Shown piece after piece: positions 1-8,998 of a stretch of DNA of 64,000 nucleotides (positions within the stretch are counted from its first letter, which is position 1; every line of letters begins with the position of its first letter). This DNA comes from Bacillota bacterium (lineage in GTDB: Bacteria > Bacillota > Clostridia > Lachnospirales > Lachnospiraceae): contig JAEZJV010000013.1 of the NCBI GenBank assembly GCA_023415635.1, forward strand, positions 1-64,000, read 5' to 3'. The notes beneath the pieces were generated by a model. The model saw only the letters and a program-made list of their open reading frames with translations, ran no database searches and was not told where the DNA came from. A program made the translations under genes and the position numbers.

Positions 1-579
1 TGGCAGATAGCACCCCACCTCAGTGAACAGATTTATACTATGGAGGACAGCTTACTTTTCTCCAGTATGATGATGAACTTTATCAAGCATGCGGATCGCA
101 TAAAAATAGCGTGTCAGTCTTTATTGACCAATATCAGTGCGGCCATTATGGCGGATCGAGGTGGTGAGGTTTGGGTACAGCCTATATTCTATCCATTCTT
201 ATGGATGGCGAACTATGGCAATGGACTTGTAGTTCGGGAAGTGTTACAATGCCAAGCTTATTCCTGTGAGGGCTTTGAGAATGTACCTTATGTGGACGAA
301 GTTGTTGTATACAATGATGAAAAAAATGAGCTGGTAATCTTCGCGGTTAATCGAAGTGAAGAGGAAAGCATTGACCTAAACTTAATGCTACAGCAGTTCC
401 AGGTAGAGGGGATTAAGGAGCATCTTGCATTAAGTCATAAAGATAAGAAAGCTTGTAACCTCAAGAATCATGATGAGGTTAAGCCATATCACATAGAGGA
501 TTATGAAGTAGCAGATGGATTAATAAAAGCAAAGCTTCAACCACTTTCCTTCAATATGCTTCGAATTCAGGTGAAATAG
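1..579 (+). CDS. Alpha-L-arabinofuranosidase, GH51, C-terminal part (partial at window edge)
   Basis: The frame is open from base 1 and ends at 579, so only the last 192 codons are present. The segment carries a block of the GH51 type (GGEVWVQPIFYPFLWMANYG), the usual junction between the catalytic barrel and the C-terminal beta domain, followed by the beta-sandwich tail. GH51 enzymes remove alpha-L-arabinofuranosyl side chains from arabinoxylan or arabinan oligosaccharides, usually inside the cell. A LacI regulator and a GH43 gene follow on the same strand, which supports a role in arabinose-containing polysaccharide use. The catalytic acid/base and nucleophile glutamates lie upstream, outside the window. 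Subfamily and substrate cannot be decided from this fragment. Confidence 0.85.
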   Translation, partial: WQIAPHLSEQIYTMEDSLLFSSMMMNFIKHADRIKIACQSLLTNISAAIMADRGGEVWVQPIFYPFLWMANYGNGLVVREVLQCQAYSCEGFENVPYVDEVVVYNDEKNELVIFAVNRSEEESIDLNLMLQQFQVEGIKEHLALSHKDKKACNLKNHDEVKPYHIEDYEVADGLIKAKLQPLSFNMLRIQVK

Positions 580-688
580 TTGTAGGTATTTACTTATAAT
601 TTGGTTATAAAAATTGAGTATATATTTCTATATTTGATAATTTATGTTATAGTATTAAAAAACATATTTAAGAAAGAGACTGTTTAAT

Positions 689-1672
689 ATGGGGATAACT
701 ACAAAAGACCTTGCAAAGATATGTGGCGTATCACGTACAACTATATATCGTGCGTTATCGGATAGTGGAAGAATTAATCCACAGACCAAGGATTTTATTT
801 TAGAAACAGTGAAGAAATATGATTATCGACCAGATTTATTAGCACGAGGACTTGTTAAAGGCCAGACCTACAACATTGGTGTAGTAGTACTTGATGTGAA
901 TAACCATTATTTCGCGCAGATGCTAAGTGCAATCGAAGTAGAGGCAAGAAAACAGGGGTATTTTGTAAACATTACACTCCATGAGAAGAACCCAGACATA
1001 GAAAAAGAGCAGATGGCAAGACTTGTGGACTATCATGTGGAAGGAATTATTTTATCTTCTGTTAATCAAGGAGAAGAGTATAAAAAGTTTCTTTCCAGTT
1101 TAGATACACCGATTGTAACCATCAATAATAGAATTGAAGAAGACATCCCTTTTGTCGGTATCAATGAACGAGAGGCGGCAAGAGCAGCAACGGCTCAGAT
1201 TATCGGGAAAGGCTATCAAAAAGTTGTATTTGTTTGTCCGCCGCTATTAGACCGTGGAAAAGAAAATATCTATGTTCATGAAGAAAGAGAAAAGGGCTTT
1301 CAAGAAGCTATGCTGTGTTCAACAGAAGTTGAGGCAGTCATAATTGATCAAGTTGACTATTTGAACTGTTGTTCAAATCAATTAATAGATGGAGTGAAAA
1401 CTGCTTTTTTCTGCTCCGGTGATATGTTTGCCCTAAAGCTTATGAATCATTTAAAATCACTTGGAAAAAGAGCACCAAAGGATTACGGAATTATGGGCTT
1501 TGATAACATTGATGTTTTAGACTATGTTACACCAAGACTTACAACCATAGACAATTCAGTAGATAAAATAGCTAAAATGGCAGTGGAGATGCTCTTTGAT
1601 TTAATCAATGGGAAAACTACACGAACTGAGATACTTTTAGATTATCTATTAGTGAAAGGGGAAACAATATAA
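689..1672 (+). CDS. LacI-family transcriptional regulator
   Basis: A 327-residue protein with an N-terminal LacI helix-turn-helix at residues 4-25 (TTKDLAKICGVSRTTIYRAL), a hinge around residues 45-58, and a periplasmic-binding-protein-like sugar-binding domain from about residue 60 to the end. The recognition helix reads VSRTTIYRALS rather than the more common VSxxTVSRVLN, a variant that may alter operator preference. It sits between GH51 and GH43 genes, so it probably controls the arabinoside locus in response to a sugar. The start is preceded by AAGAAAGAG, a modest ribosome binding site. I found no convincing symmetrical operator with a central CG in the upstream 100 bases. Confidence 0.92.
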   Translation: MGITTKDLAKICGVSRTTIYRALSDSGRINPQTKDFILETVKKYDYRPDLLARGLVKGQTYNIGVVVLDVNNHYFAQMLSAIEVEARKQGYFVNITLHEKNPDIEKEQMARLVDYHVEGIILSSVNQGEEYKKFLSSLDTPIVTINNRIEEDIPFVGINEREAARAATAQIIGKGYQKVVFVCPPLLDRGKENIYVHEEREKGFQEAMLCSTEVEAVIIDQVDYLNCCSNQLIDGVKTAFFCSGDMFALKLMNHLKSLGKRAPKDYGIMGFDNIDVLDYVTPRLTTIDNSVDKIAKMAVEMLFDLINGKTTRTEILLDYLLVKGETI

Positions 1673-1730
1673 GACAAGGCTTATCAATCCTTCATTTGTG
1701 TAGTTGCATTTGGTAAAGGAGAATAAGAAA

Positions 1731-2675
1731 ATGAAGTCCTTAAAATATAATGAAGTATGGATCGCACAGAGAGCAGACCCTTATGTTTACAAACATGAGG
1801 ATGGTAGTTACTATTTTACAGCAAGTTTACCAGAATATAATGGTATAGCATTGAGAAAGGCAGAGTCCTTAGAAGCACTATGTGATGCAGAAGAAGTTAT
1901 GATTTGGAAAAAGCATGATCGGGGTCCTATGAGTTATCATGTATGGGCACCGGAATTACATTACATCAATCAAAAATGGTATATTTATTTTGCTTCCGGT
2001 GAAGTAGAGAACATTTGGAACATTAGGCCGTATGTATTAGAGTGTATCGGACAGAATCCTGTAAAAGACCCATGGCATGAGAAGGGAATAATGCAGAGTG
2101 CGGATGATGATGAGTTTTCTTTTCGCTCCTTTTCGTTAGATGGGACAGTGTTTAAAAATAAAGGAAAATATTATTACATATGGGCAGAGAAGGTAGGTGT
2201 TGGTAAACAAATATCAAATCTCTATATTGCTGAGATGGAGACACCTACAAAACTAAAAACGGTTCAGGTCCTTTTAACCACCCCTGATTATGATTGGGAA
2301 AGGAAAGGTTACTGGGTAAATGAGGGACCTTCTGTACTAAATAAAAATGGTAAGATTTTTCTAACCTATTCTGCTAGTGATACAGGAGTTAATTATTGTT
2401 TGGGTATGCTTAGCATTAATGAAGATAGCGATTTGCTGAATCCTAGGGAGTGGAAGAAGGAAAGATATCCTGTATTACAGTCCAATATAGAAAAAGAAAT
2501 CTATGGACCGGGGCACAATTCTTTTACGGTTGATTTACAAGGGAATGATATTCTGGTTTATCATGCTCGAACAGAAGCAGAGATTATTGGAAATCCTCTA
2601 TATAATCCGAACCGACACGCGATGCTTATGAAGATAGAGTGGAACAAAGAAGGAGAACCCGTGTTTAAATATTAG
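1731..2675 (+). CDS. Glycoside hydrolase family 43 protein (arabinofuranosidase/xylosidase type)
   Basis: A 314-residue five-bladed-propeller hydrolase. The start at 1731 is preferred over an upstream TTG at 1704 because AAAGGAG lies about 8 bases before it. The probable general base is the Asp in RADPYVY (residue 16), the pKa-modulating Asp lies in SLDGTVF (about 136), and the acid Glu in NEGPSV (about 197); GPGHNSF is a further family-like motif. There is no signal peptide, so it should act in the cytoplasm on imported oligosaccharides, as GH51 does. GH43 covers arabinofuranosidases, xylosidases and arabinanases; the GH51 neighbour favours alpha-L-arabinofuranosidase, but this is inference. 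Confidence 0.88.
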   Translation: MKSLKYNEVWIAQRADPYVYKHEDGSYYFTASLPEYNGIALRKAESLEALCDAEEVMIWKKHDRGPMSYHVWAPELHYINQKWYIYFASGEVENIWNIRPYVLECIGQNPVKDPWHEKGIMQSADDDEFSFRSFSLDGTVFKNKGKYYYIWAEKVGVGKQISNLYIAEMETPTKLKTVQVLLTTPDYDWERKGYWVNEGPSVLNKNGKIFLTYSASDTGVNYCLGMLSINEDSDLLNPREWKKERYPVLQSNIEKEIYGPGHNSFTVDLQGNDILVYHARTEAEIIGNPLYNPNRHAMLMKIEWNKEGEPVFKY

Positions 2676-2793
2676 TTTAATAAAATATCAAAATGTCTGG
2701 TAGAATTGTAAGACATGCGGAACAAAATATCATAGGAGTCCTAATAAAAAGTTATATTATCAGCATAGGCATTTGAAAGCATGTCCTTAGTTA

Positions 2794-3843
2794 TTACTTT
2801 TCCCTCAGCTTTACAACATTAGCCGCACTGCGTCTGCGATCATCCTCGATGGCAGCGTAGTGCCTTTTCGTTGTATTAACGTCCTTATGGCCTAGAACAT
2901 CAGCAACCAGATAGATGTCGCCGGTTTCACGATATAAGCTTGTACCATAGGTACTTCTCAGTTTATGAGGTGTTATCTTTTTGAGCTTAGTAACAGTTGA
3001 AGCGTATTTTTTAACCAGGTTTTCTACTGAACGGACATGAATGCGTTTCAATTGCAAGGATAGGAACAGAGCATTGGCATGGCCATCTTCCGGAACCATC
3101 AGCTTGCGTTCTTCTAGGTAGGTCAGTAAAGCTTCCCGAACCTCTTCACCAAAATATACGATTGTTTCATAACCACCCTTACGCCTGATCTTAATTCCAT
3201 TATTCTCAAAATCCACATCCTGAATATCCAGACCGACACATTCGGATACACGGATGCCGGTTCCAAGAAGCAAAGTCATCATGGCAAGGTCACGAAGCTT
3301 GGTCTTCTCATGATATTTTTGTTGAGCCTTCGTTAAATTCTCAGCCGACTCCACTTCATCCAGAAGCTTGGCAACCTCATCAATCTCCAGACGAACAATT
3401 GCCTTCTCGTGAAGCTTGGGAACGTCAATTAAGGAAGCAGGGTTGGTGGTGATCATTTCTTTCTTATAATAATAATTATAAAAGCTTCGGAGCGAAACGA
3501 GCTTGCGCTTTTTGCCATTCTCCTTATTCAGACGCTCAACCTCATTGGATTTGTAATAGGTCAGATAATCCAGATATTCCTCGATGTCAATCGCTTTGAG
3601 CTGATCGAGGATATCCACCTTGATATCCTTCATCTCAGTATTCTTTAGGGCTGGATTAACAGATTTCAGAAAATCAAAAAATACCCGCAGGTCATAGGCA
3701 TAGGCTATTCTTGTCCTGGAGGAGGTAGTTGGCTCAATGCCTCTGAAGAAATGCCTGCAAAAGGGAGGAAGATCGTCTAAAAGCGCACGAAGCCTCTCGG
3801 TATTATTGATATTAACCTGATCATGATAGTTACGTTCCTGCAT
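2794..3843 (-). CDS. Xer-like tyrosine recombinase/integrase
   Basis: A 349-residue tyrosine recombinase with an N-terminal SAM-like core-binding domain (about 25-145) and a catalytic domain (about 150-345). The catalytic residues are visible: Arg198 in GTGIRVSE, Lys near 222 in RRKGGYE, His293 and Arg296 in PHKLRSTYG, His319 in LGHKDV and Tyr329 in KRHYAA. The size and long N-terminal region recall single-recombinase Xer proteins such as streptococcal XerS rather than XerC/XerD of about 300 residues. It is not flanked by phage or transposon genes and sits beside a housekeeping tRNA gene modifier, so chromosome-dimer resolution is a reasonable guess. I saw no recognisable dif-like site on either side. 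Only the catalytic assignment is firm. Confidence 0.88.
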   Translation of the reverse strand: MQERNYHDQVNINNTERLRALLDDLPPFCRHFFRGIEPTTSSRTRIAYAYDLRVFFDFLKSVNPALKNTEMKDIKVDILDQLKAIDIEEYLDYLTYYKSNEVERLNKENGKKRKLVSLRSFYNYYYKKEMITTNPASLIDVPKLHEKAIVRLEIDEVAKLLDEVESAENLTKAQQKYHEKTKLRDLAMMTLLLGTGIRVSECVGLDIQDVDFENNGIKIRRKGGYETIVYFGEEVREALLTYLEERKLMVPEDGHANALFLSLQLKRIHVRSVENLVKKYASTVTKLKKITPHKLRSTYGTSLYRETGDIYLVADVLGHKDVNTTKRHYAAIEDDRRRSAANVVKLREK

Positions 3844-3962
3844 AATAGTTACACTCCCTATCTAAGTCTAGCTGTCTATTTATCATCTGTATTTGAATAC
3901 TTTGAATTATCCTTACCTTCTATTCTAGCATATAAACCCGGAGCAATATTTCACTGACTTTC

Positions 3963-4682
3963 TTAGGGCAGCTTCCAGCCCTGGATGTTGCTTGATTGGA
4001 CTGCATGGAAGAGCCTTTCCCGAAGTCCTGGGCTTTCCTGACCTAGGGATTTGATTAATTGCTTTACGTATTCCCTTTTGGTATAGCCGTCAACGGGACA
4101 GGGATTTTTCACGACAGGAAGCTTATAAGCCCTTTGGAATCCTTTGATATCGGCTTCTTCAACATAGATCAGAGGCCGGATCAACGTGATGTCAGAACGA
4201 TCCAAATAAGTCACGGGAGAGAAGCAATGTATCCTTCCTTCATAAATCAGAGACATGAGCATTGTCTCAATCACATCATCATAATGGTGGGCATAAGCTT
4301 CTTTATTACAGCCCAGTTCCTTCGCCTTTGAATTAAATGCACCCTTACGCATCTTAGCACATAAAGAGCAGGGGTTGCTTTCCTTACGGTGTTCAAAGAT
4401 AATTTCGGCAATTTCAGATTCTACAATAGTATAATTAATGTACAATGACTTACAGAGCTCTGCAACTGCAGAAAAATCTAATTCCTTGAACCCCATATTA
4501 ACTGTAATTGCCTCTATATCAAAGCTCTTCGGGTAAAACCGACGTAAACCTGAGAGAGCATAGAGAAGTGTCAGACTATCCTTTCCACCGGAAACACCAA
4601 TAGCTATCTTATCTCCAGCCTCAATCATCTGATAATCGTCAAGCGCTTTTCTTGTATAGCTGAGTAATTGCTGCAGTTTCAT
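3963..4682 (-). CDS. ttcA: TtcA-family tRNA 2-thiocytidine biosynthesis protein (PP-loop ATPase)
   Basis: A 239-residue N-type ATP pyrophosphatase. The PP-loop SGGKDS is near residues 30-35, the CxxC pair is in NPCSLCAKMRKG and a third Cys is in NPCPVDG; in TtcA these three hold an oxygen-sensitive [4Fe-4S] cluster. The enzyme adenylates C32 of certain tRNAs and exchanges oxygen for sulfur. AHHYDDVIETML matches the usual AHHxDDxxET motif of the family. The gene stands alone on the minus strand, 119 bases upstream of the recombinase gene. Related families (TilS, CTU1/NcsA) share the loop but differ in cysteine pattern, so the TtcA group is favoured. Confidence 0.85.
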   Translation of the reverse strand: MKLQQLLSYTRKALDDYQMIEAGDKIAIGVSGGKDSLTLLYALSGLRRFYPKSFDIEAITVNMGFKELDFSAVAELCKSLYINYTIVESEIAEIIFEHRKESNPCSLCAKMRKGAFNSKAKELGCNKEAYAHHYDDVIETMLMSLIYEGRIHCFSPVTYLDRSDITLIRPLIYVEEADIKGFQRAYKLPVVKNPCPVDGYTKREYVKQLIKSLGQESPGLRERLFHAVQSSNIQGWKLP

Positions 4683-4774
4683 CGTTTACCTTACCTTTCA
4701 AACTATTCTAATCTTTGACATTATAACACATAATTATTGGAAAGAAAACCTTTCATTAAGACTGGAATAATAAT

Positions 4775-4786
4775 CTACATATGTAG
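4775..4786. promoter_or_regulatory. BlaI/MecI-like palindrome, site A
   Basis: CTACATATGTAG is a perfect 12-base palindrome matching the BlaI/MecI half-site layout TACA-N2-TGTA. It lies about 65 bases upstream of the candidate TATAAT box of the amidase gene. The same pattern occurs in front of the blaI-like gene at 33186-33197. Confidence 0.45.
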
Positions 4787-4881
4787 TTAATGAGTTAATA
4801 GTTATGTAATATATTGTGGAATATACAAAATGAGTATACGATAGCAGTAGTATAATAAGGGCACCTACAGACGAATTATAT

Positions 4882-4893
4882 CTACTAATGTAG
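4882..4893. promoter_or_regulatory. BlaI/MecI-like palindrome, site B (degenerate)
   Basis: CTACTAATGTAG keeps the outer CTAC and GTAG half-sites but has T for A at the fifth position. It lies about 25 bases downstream of the TATAAT box at 4851-4856, a position where a bound repressor would block transcription. It is weaker than site A. Confidence 0.35.
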
Positions 4894-5084
4894 AATTATG
4901 TAAAATGGCGCTATTTTTATAATATTATAACACATAATGTATAGAAAAGAAGAATAAACCTGTAGAAAAAATATCTTTTTTACGATATATTTGGTAGATG
5001 ACACATTTTTACCATGATTTAATATTATTGTAATAAAGTAAATTTGACGACTTTTTATAGACAGGAGGTAAGTAAGACAAGCAT

Positions 5085-7802
5085 ATGACGAATTTTGTAC
5101 CAAAGCATTTTAATATTTCAAAAGAGAAGGATATCCAGAGGCGGTGCATCCTGCGAAGGCTTTGCTATATAATTATAGCAGCGCTTATTGCTACAGGCTT
5201 TTTTCAAGATACGGCTCAGGCAGCTACTGGATTAAAAATATACGATTATAGCACGAAGAAGGAAAGTACTTATAAGGATAAGCAGGTAAAAGTTACATTG
5301 AACGGCATCACAGTCACGAAATCTAAGTATCCTGGAATTTTAAAAAATGGAATCGCACTTGTTCCGTATGACGATGTGTTTCAAGCTTCGGGGATAGCTG
5401 CGGACTGTACCTATAATAAGACTATGGGGACAATCACAATCTCCAAGTACGGAAAAACCATTAAGATGACAATCGGCAGTAAAAAGGCAACCATCAACGG
5501 GCAAGCAGTTACTCTTCCGGTGGCACCGATGAGAGTAAAATATGTGAAAGCGAATAAAGAAAAGGTTCTGGTTCCTTCCCGTTTTATAGCGGAAAAGCTT
5601 GGACTTAGTTACAGCTGGAACAGCAGCAAGGCTACAGTTGCTATTGTTAAAACAAGCTTGATGCTTTCCTTTAACAAAGGGGAGCAGTTCGAATATACCG
5701 GAGCACAGGGAAAAGTGACTGTCGACGGAAGGAATATTAATCTTGGTAATATGCCAAGCATTATTACCAATAATACAGCTATGGTACGTGCCAAGCGAGT
5801 ATTTACGGATGCCTCCATCGGTGCTACCTATAGTTATAATGGAAGTGAAAAGTCTATTACCTTATCCAAAGGAGATAAGACTTTGGTAATGTATCTGGAT
5901 AATAAAACCGCATATTTAAATGGTAATGCATTGTCAATGGATACGGCACCCATCCTGGTGAAGAATCATAATGTAAATACCTCGTATGTGATGGTACCCG
6001 GAGGTTTTACTGCATCCTGTCTTGGTTATGATTATAAATGGGATAATTTGACCAGAACCTCTATTATTACTACACAGAAAGGCCAGTCCTCCACCGGAAG
6101 CCAGATCGGATCAGGAGAAGCCCCCGAGCTGGGTGATAGCGGTGTTATAACTGATATAGGTACGATTCTGGGACAGTGGATCGGAATGGATTCTCTCTTT
6201 AAGAAAAGCAGCGGTATTCGTGATGTGAATTCAGAAAATGCCACAGGTAGCGGTTTTGTCACAACAATTGAGAGAGACTATAATAATCATAAGCTGAATT
6301 CGGAAACCTTTATTTTAAGAAGCACGGGAACTTTTGGAAAGGTGACCTCTCAGAGTTCGGACAAGACCATCACCCTTAAGGCGTTAGGAATGAAATGTTC
6401 AGACCAGACTTATCAGGCTTATGGTGTATTCAGCAATTTCGTGAATACAATCGGTATCTATAATAACCTAGATAAGGATACAAGTATTCAGATAGAAATG
6501 CTTTCCCCTGATTTTACCTATGATCTGTCCCTTTCAGATAACGGACAAAGCTTGTACATAACGGTCTATTATAATTCGCTCACTTCTGCTGTCATCGGGA
6601 GCAACAATTCCTGTGATTATGTGACGTTGACCGGTGTGGAGCCTTTAAAGGTAACCACTGACAAATCCAACGGATATATCAATATAGTACTGCCCTATAC
6701 GACAAATGGTATCAGTGATATCAACACCATGATCAGCGGAGCGAAGTATATCAATTACTTCAATATAGTCGGCGGGACAGATAAGACCTATATAATCATA
6801 GGTGTAAATGAAGGATATGATTATTATGTGACTCAGAATCAAAACCAATATTCCTTTATCTTTATGGTACCGGGCAGCATTAATACAGGAAATCAGGGTG
6901 GTGGGAGTGTATCCCAGACCCTTGATAAAGCCTCCTGTGAAATTATCATGCCAAGACCCGAGGGATTGACAGCATCAATGATCAGTGATGAGGATAATTA
7001 TTTTAACAATAATTTCGTACTTCGACTGAAAGGTGACTATACCTCAGTGATTCACAATTCCACGATTACAAATACGTCAGGAAATGTAACAGGAATTAAT
7101 GTTTCATTGAACAGCAGTAACGAAACTGTGATTACTGTCCATACATCAAAGCTCCAAGGCTATGAATACAGTATGGATGATACCAATGTATATATCAATG
7201 TCGGAGATCCCAAGGAGATTTATAGGAATATTGTAATCCTGGATCCGGGTCATGGCGGAGGAGCAAATGGTGCAGAATATTTCGGTACCAAGGAAAAGGA
7301 TCTGAATTACAAGATCTTATATACCATTGGCAAGAAATATTTTAATCAGGATACTACGAAGCTTAAGGCATATTACACAAGAATTAACGATGTGGACATG
7401 TCGCTTAGTGATAGAGCTGCTTTCGCTTCCAAGTATGGTGCAGACCTATTTGTAAGTCTTCATATGAATGCTGCGCTGGTAAAAAGTGCACACGGTACGG
7501 AGGTCTATTATTCCGATGCAAATAATTCTCCGAATGCTGCCGGCTTGACAAGTAAGCTGCTGGCAGATGCCTTCGCTGATAAAATACCCGTCAGTCTGGG
7601 TACATTAAAGCGTGGATCAAGAGCAGAGAAATATACGGTAGTTCATAAGAATACCGTTCCGGCAGTATTGATTGAGCTTGGCTTCTTATCCAATGAAAGT
7701 GATTATTCCCTGCTGTCGGATTCGAACTTCCAGGAAAATGCGGCAAAAACAATTTACGAGACACTGCTTGAGGTGCTTGATGCTTATCCTACAGGAAGAT
7801 AG
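5085..7802 (+). CDS. Secreted N-acetylmuramoyl-L-alanine amidase with copper-amine-oxidase-like N-terminal domains
   Basis: A 905-residue exported protein. A signal peptide covers about residues 22-47 (hydrophobic YIIIAALIATGFF, cut near AQA-A). Two copper-amine-oxidase-N-like domains follow (about 55-170 and 185-335), then a linker and AMIN-like beta modules (about 380-590 and 625-705). A C-terminal Amidase_3 domain runs from about 715 to 900, with zinc ligands in DPGHGG, KEKDLN and SLHMNA and the catalytic Glu in LIELGFLSN. It should cut the amide bond between muramic acid and the stem peptide during growth, division or spore release. The start is ATG 5085, though AGGAGGT is about 15 bases away, longer than usual. 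BlaI-like palindromes flank its candidate promoter. A strong terminator follows. Confidence 0.9.
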   Translation: MTNFVPKHFNISKEKDIQRRCILRRLCYIIIAALIATGFFQDTAQAATGLKIYDYSTKKESTYKDKQVKVTLNGITVTKSKYPGILKNGIALVPYDDVFQASGIAADCTYNKTMGTITISKYGKTIKMTIGSKKATINGQAVTLPVAPMRVKYVKANKEKVLVPSRFIAEKLGLSYSWNSSKATVAIVKTSLMLSFNKGEQFEYTGAQGKVTVDGRNINLGNMPSIITNNTAMVRAKRVFTDASIGATYSYNGSEKSITLSKGDKTLVMYLDNKTAYLNGNALSMDTAPILVKNHNVNTSYVMVPGGFTASCLGYDYKWDNLTRTSIITTQKGQSSTGSQIGSGEAPELGDSGVITDIGTILGQWIGMDSLFKKSSGIRDVNSENATGSGFVTTIERDYNNHKLNSETFILRSTGTFGKVTSQSSDKTITLKALGMKCSDQTYQAYGVFSNFVNTIGIYNNLDKDTSIQIEMLSPDFTYDLSLSDNGQSLYITVYYNSLTSAVIGSNNSCDYVTLTGVEPLKVTTDKSNGYINIVLPYTTNGISDINTMISGAKYINYFNIVGGTDKTYIIIGVNEGYDYYVTQNQNQYSFIFMVPGSINTGNQGGGSVSQTLDKASCEIIMPRPEGLTASMISDEDNYFNNNFVLRLKGDYTSVIHNSTITNTSGNVTGINVSLNSSNETVITVHTSKLQGYEYSMDDTNVYINVGDPKEIYRNIVILDPGHGGGANGAEYFGTKEKDLNYKILYTIGKKYFNQDTTKLKAYYTRINDVDMSLSDRAAFASKYGADLFVSLHMNAALVKSAHGTEVYYSDANNSPNAAGLTSKLLADAFADKIPVSLGTLKRGSRAEKYTVVHKNTVPAVLIELGFLSNESDYSLLSDSNFQENAAKTIYETLLEVLDAYPTGR

Positions 7803-7829
7803 TAGAGCATTATAACTAAAAACTGATTA

Positions 7830-7858
7830 AGGGATTGCAGTAATGCAATCCCTTTTTG
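7830..7858 (+). terminator. Rho-independent terminator after the amidase gene
   Basis: An 11-base stem (AAGGGATTGCA paired with TGCAATCCCTT) closes a GTAA loop and runs into five T residues. It lies 28 bases after the amidase stop codon. Confidence 0.9.
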
Positions 7859-7964
7859 ATTTTCGGAAAAAATGCTTCAAAGGTGATTTACAAAAGCTGG
7901 AATATACATTATAATATCAAATTGACACAATGGAATAATAAAATACCGATAAAGGAGATTTTCA

Positions 7965-8387
7965 ATGGTACAATCAATAGTACATATTGCATTGGTAGTA
8001 AAAGATTATGATGAGGCAATAGATTTTTATACGAATAAGTTGAATTTTACGCTGTTAGAGGATACCTATCAGCCTGAACAGGATAAGCGTTGGGTGGTAG
8101 TGGCACCGCCGGGATCAATAGGAACCACATTACTACTTGCCAGAGCTTCAAAATCGGAACAGGAGCCTTTTATAGGTAATCAGGCCGGTGGCAGGGTATT
8201 CCTGTTTCTGAATACGGATGATTTCTGGAGGGATTATCACGATATGAAGGGAAAGGGAATAGAGTTCGTAAGGGAGCCGAAGGAAGCGGATTACGGAGTT
8301 GTTGCGGTATTTAAGGATTTGTACGGAAATCTTTGGGACTTAATACAATTTAAGGACACCCACCCGATGATGAGAAGAATGCAATAA
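7965..8387 (+). CDS. VOC-family (glyoxalase/bleomycin-resistance fold) protein
   Basis: A 140-residue single VOC module. The N-terminus reads HIALVVKDYDEAIDFYTNKL, which is typical of the beta-alpha-beta start of the fold, and the C-terminal half ends with VFKDLYGNLWDLIQ, the usual DPDGNxxELxQ position. His7 and the Glu/Asp near the end would be metal-ligand candidates; here the last ligand position is Asp rather than Glu. VOC proteins include glyoxalase I, dioxygenases and antibiotic-binding proteins; substrate cannot be inferred. The start has AAAGGAG 8 bases upstream. It is followed closely by a lipoprotein gene and may be cotranscribed with it. Confidence 0.85.
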   Translation: MVQSIVHIALVVKDYDEAIDFYTNKLNFTLLEDTYQPEQDKRWVVVAPPGSIGTTLLLARASKSEQEPFIGNQAGGRVFLFLNTDDFWRDYHDMKGKGIEFVREPKEADYGVVAVFKDLYGNLWDLIQFKDTHPMMRRMQ

Positions 8388-8417
8388 CTTATGTAAGCTT
8401 TTCTTTTTGGAGGGAGT

Positions 8418-8897
8418 ATGCGAAACAGACGTTGCTTGTTACTGACTTTACTGACTATAATCATATCTGGTATGACCGGCTGTGATTCTGATGATAATCT
8501 GCCGATTTATGGAACCTATACTATGGATGAATTAATATATCATTCTTTACTGGGTGCCTCGACCTATGATCAGACTGTGAAGCTACTGGGAGATGCAAGG
8601 TTTATAATCAAGGAAAAGGAGTTTAAGATTATAACCGCTGAGAGTACCTATGAAATTACGAAGCCGGTATATGAGACAAGAAAGATGAAGGAAGAATTAG
8701 TCAATCAGTTTCAGGCAGCAGTATCGAATGTGATTGCATTAGCCGGCTACAAATATATGTATCAGTATGAAGTCTTTGATGGTAAGAAGAGGACTGATTA
8801 CAGATTATATCTGATGGACGATGAGCTGTGGCTTGCAATGAATACTACTACCTCGGAAGGGGAAGAAATACTCTTGGACCTCTTGCGTCTGAAATAA
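8418..8897 (+). CDS. Small predicted lipoprotein, function unknown
   Basis: A 159-residue protein with a lipoprotein signal (hydrophobic LLLTLLTIIIS and lipobox GMTGC, Cys22), so it should be acylated and held on the outer face of the membrane. The mature part is mixed alpha/beta with no motif I recognise. It starts 30 bases after the VOC gene with a strong GGAGGG ribosome binding site, suggesting cotranscription. A clear hairpin follows the stop. Confidence 0.75.
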   Translation: MRNRRCLLLTLLTIIISGMTGCDSDDNLPIYGTYTMDELIYHSLLGASTYDQTVKLLGDARFIIKEKEFKIITAESTYEITKPVYETRKMKEELVNQFQAAVSNVIALAGYKYMYQYEVFDGKKRTDYRLYLMDDELWLAMNTTTSEGEEILLDLLRLK

Positions 8898-8918
8898 TAA
8901 ATAATTTGCTAAATAATC

Positions 8919-8962
8919 AACAGGAGAGCTTTGTGTTTATCAACCTGCAAAGCTCTCCTGTT
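8919..8962. terminator. Bidirectional hairpin between convergent genes
   Basis: A perfect 15-base stem (AACAGGAGAGCTTTG with its complement) around a 14-base loop. It lies between the convergent lipoprotein and Big_2 genes. The 3' flank on plus is TAATTATTATAATAAT, not a pure T tract, so termination may be moderate. Confidence 0.75.
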
Positions 8963-8998
8963 AATTATTATAATAATGCATAACGGTATATGACCGGT

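Larger units (their letters stand above)
4683..5084. other. Divergent intergenic region between ttcA and the large amidase gene
   Basis: About 400 AT-rich bases with no credible gene. They contain two BlaI-like palindromes (4775-4786 and 4882-4893), a TATAAT hexamer at 4851-4856 lying between them, and the amidase ribosome binding site AGGAGGT near 5063-5069. A single copy of TACGATAT at 4981-4988 resembles half of the arsR2 operator described further on but lacks its symmetrical partner. Confidence 0.6.

Noticed and set aside
2676..3962. Possible dif-like site near the Xer-type recombinase
   Set aside because: No pair of 11-base half-sites with a 6-base centre was evident on either flank.
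4981..4988. TACGATAT copy before the large amidase as an ArsR2 site
   Set aside because: It lacks the inverted partner at the 4-base spacing seen at the arsenic island and is expected by chance about once per strand in a window this size.
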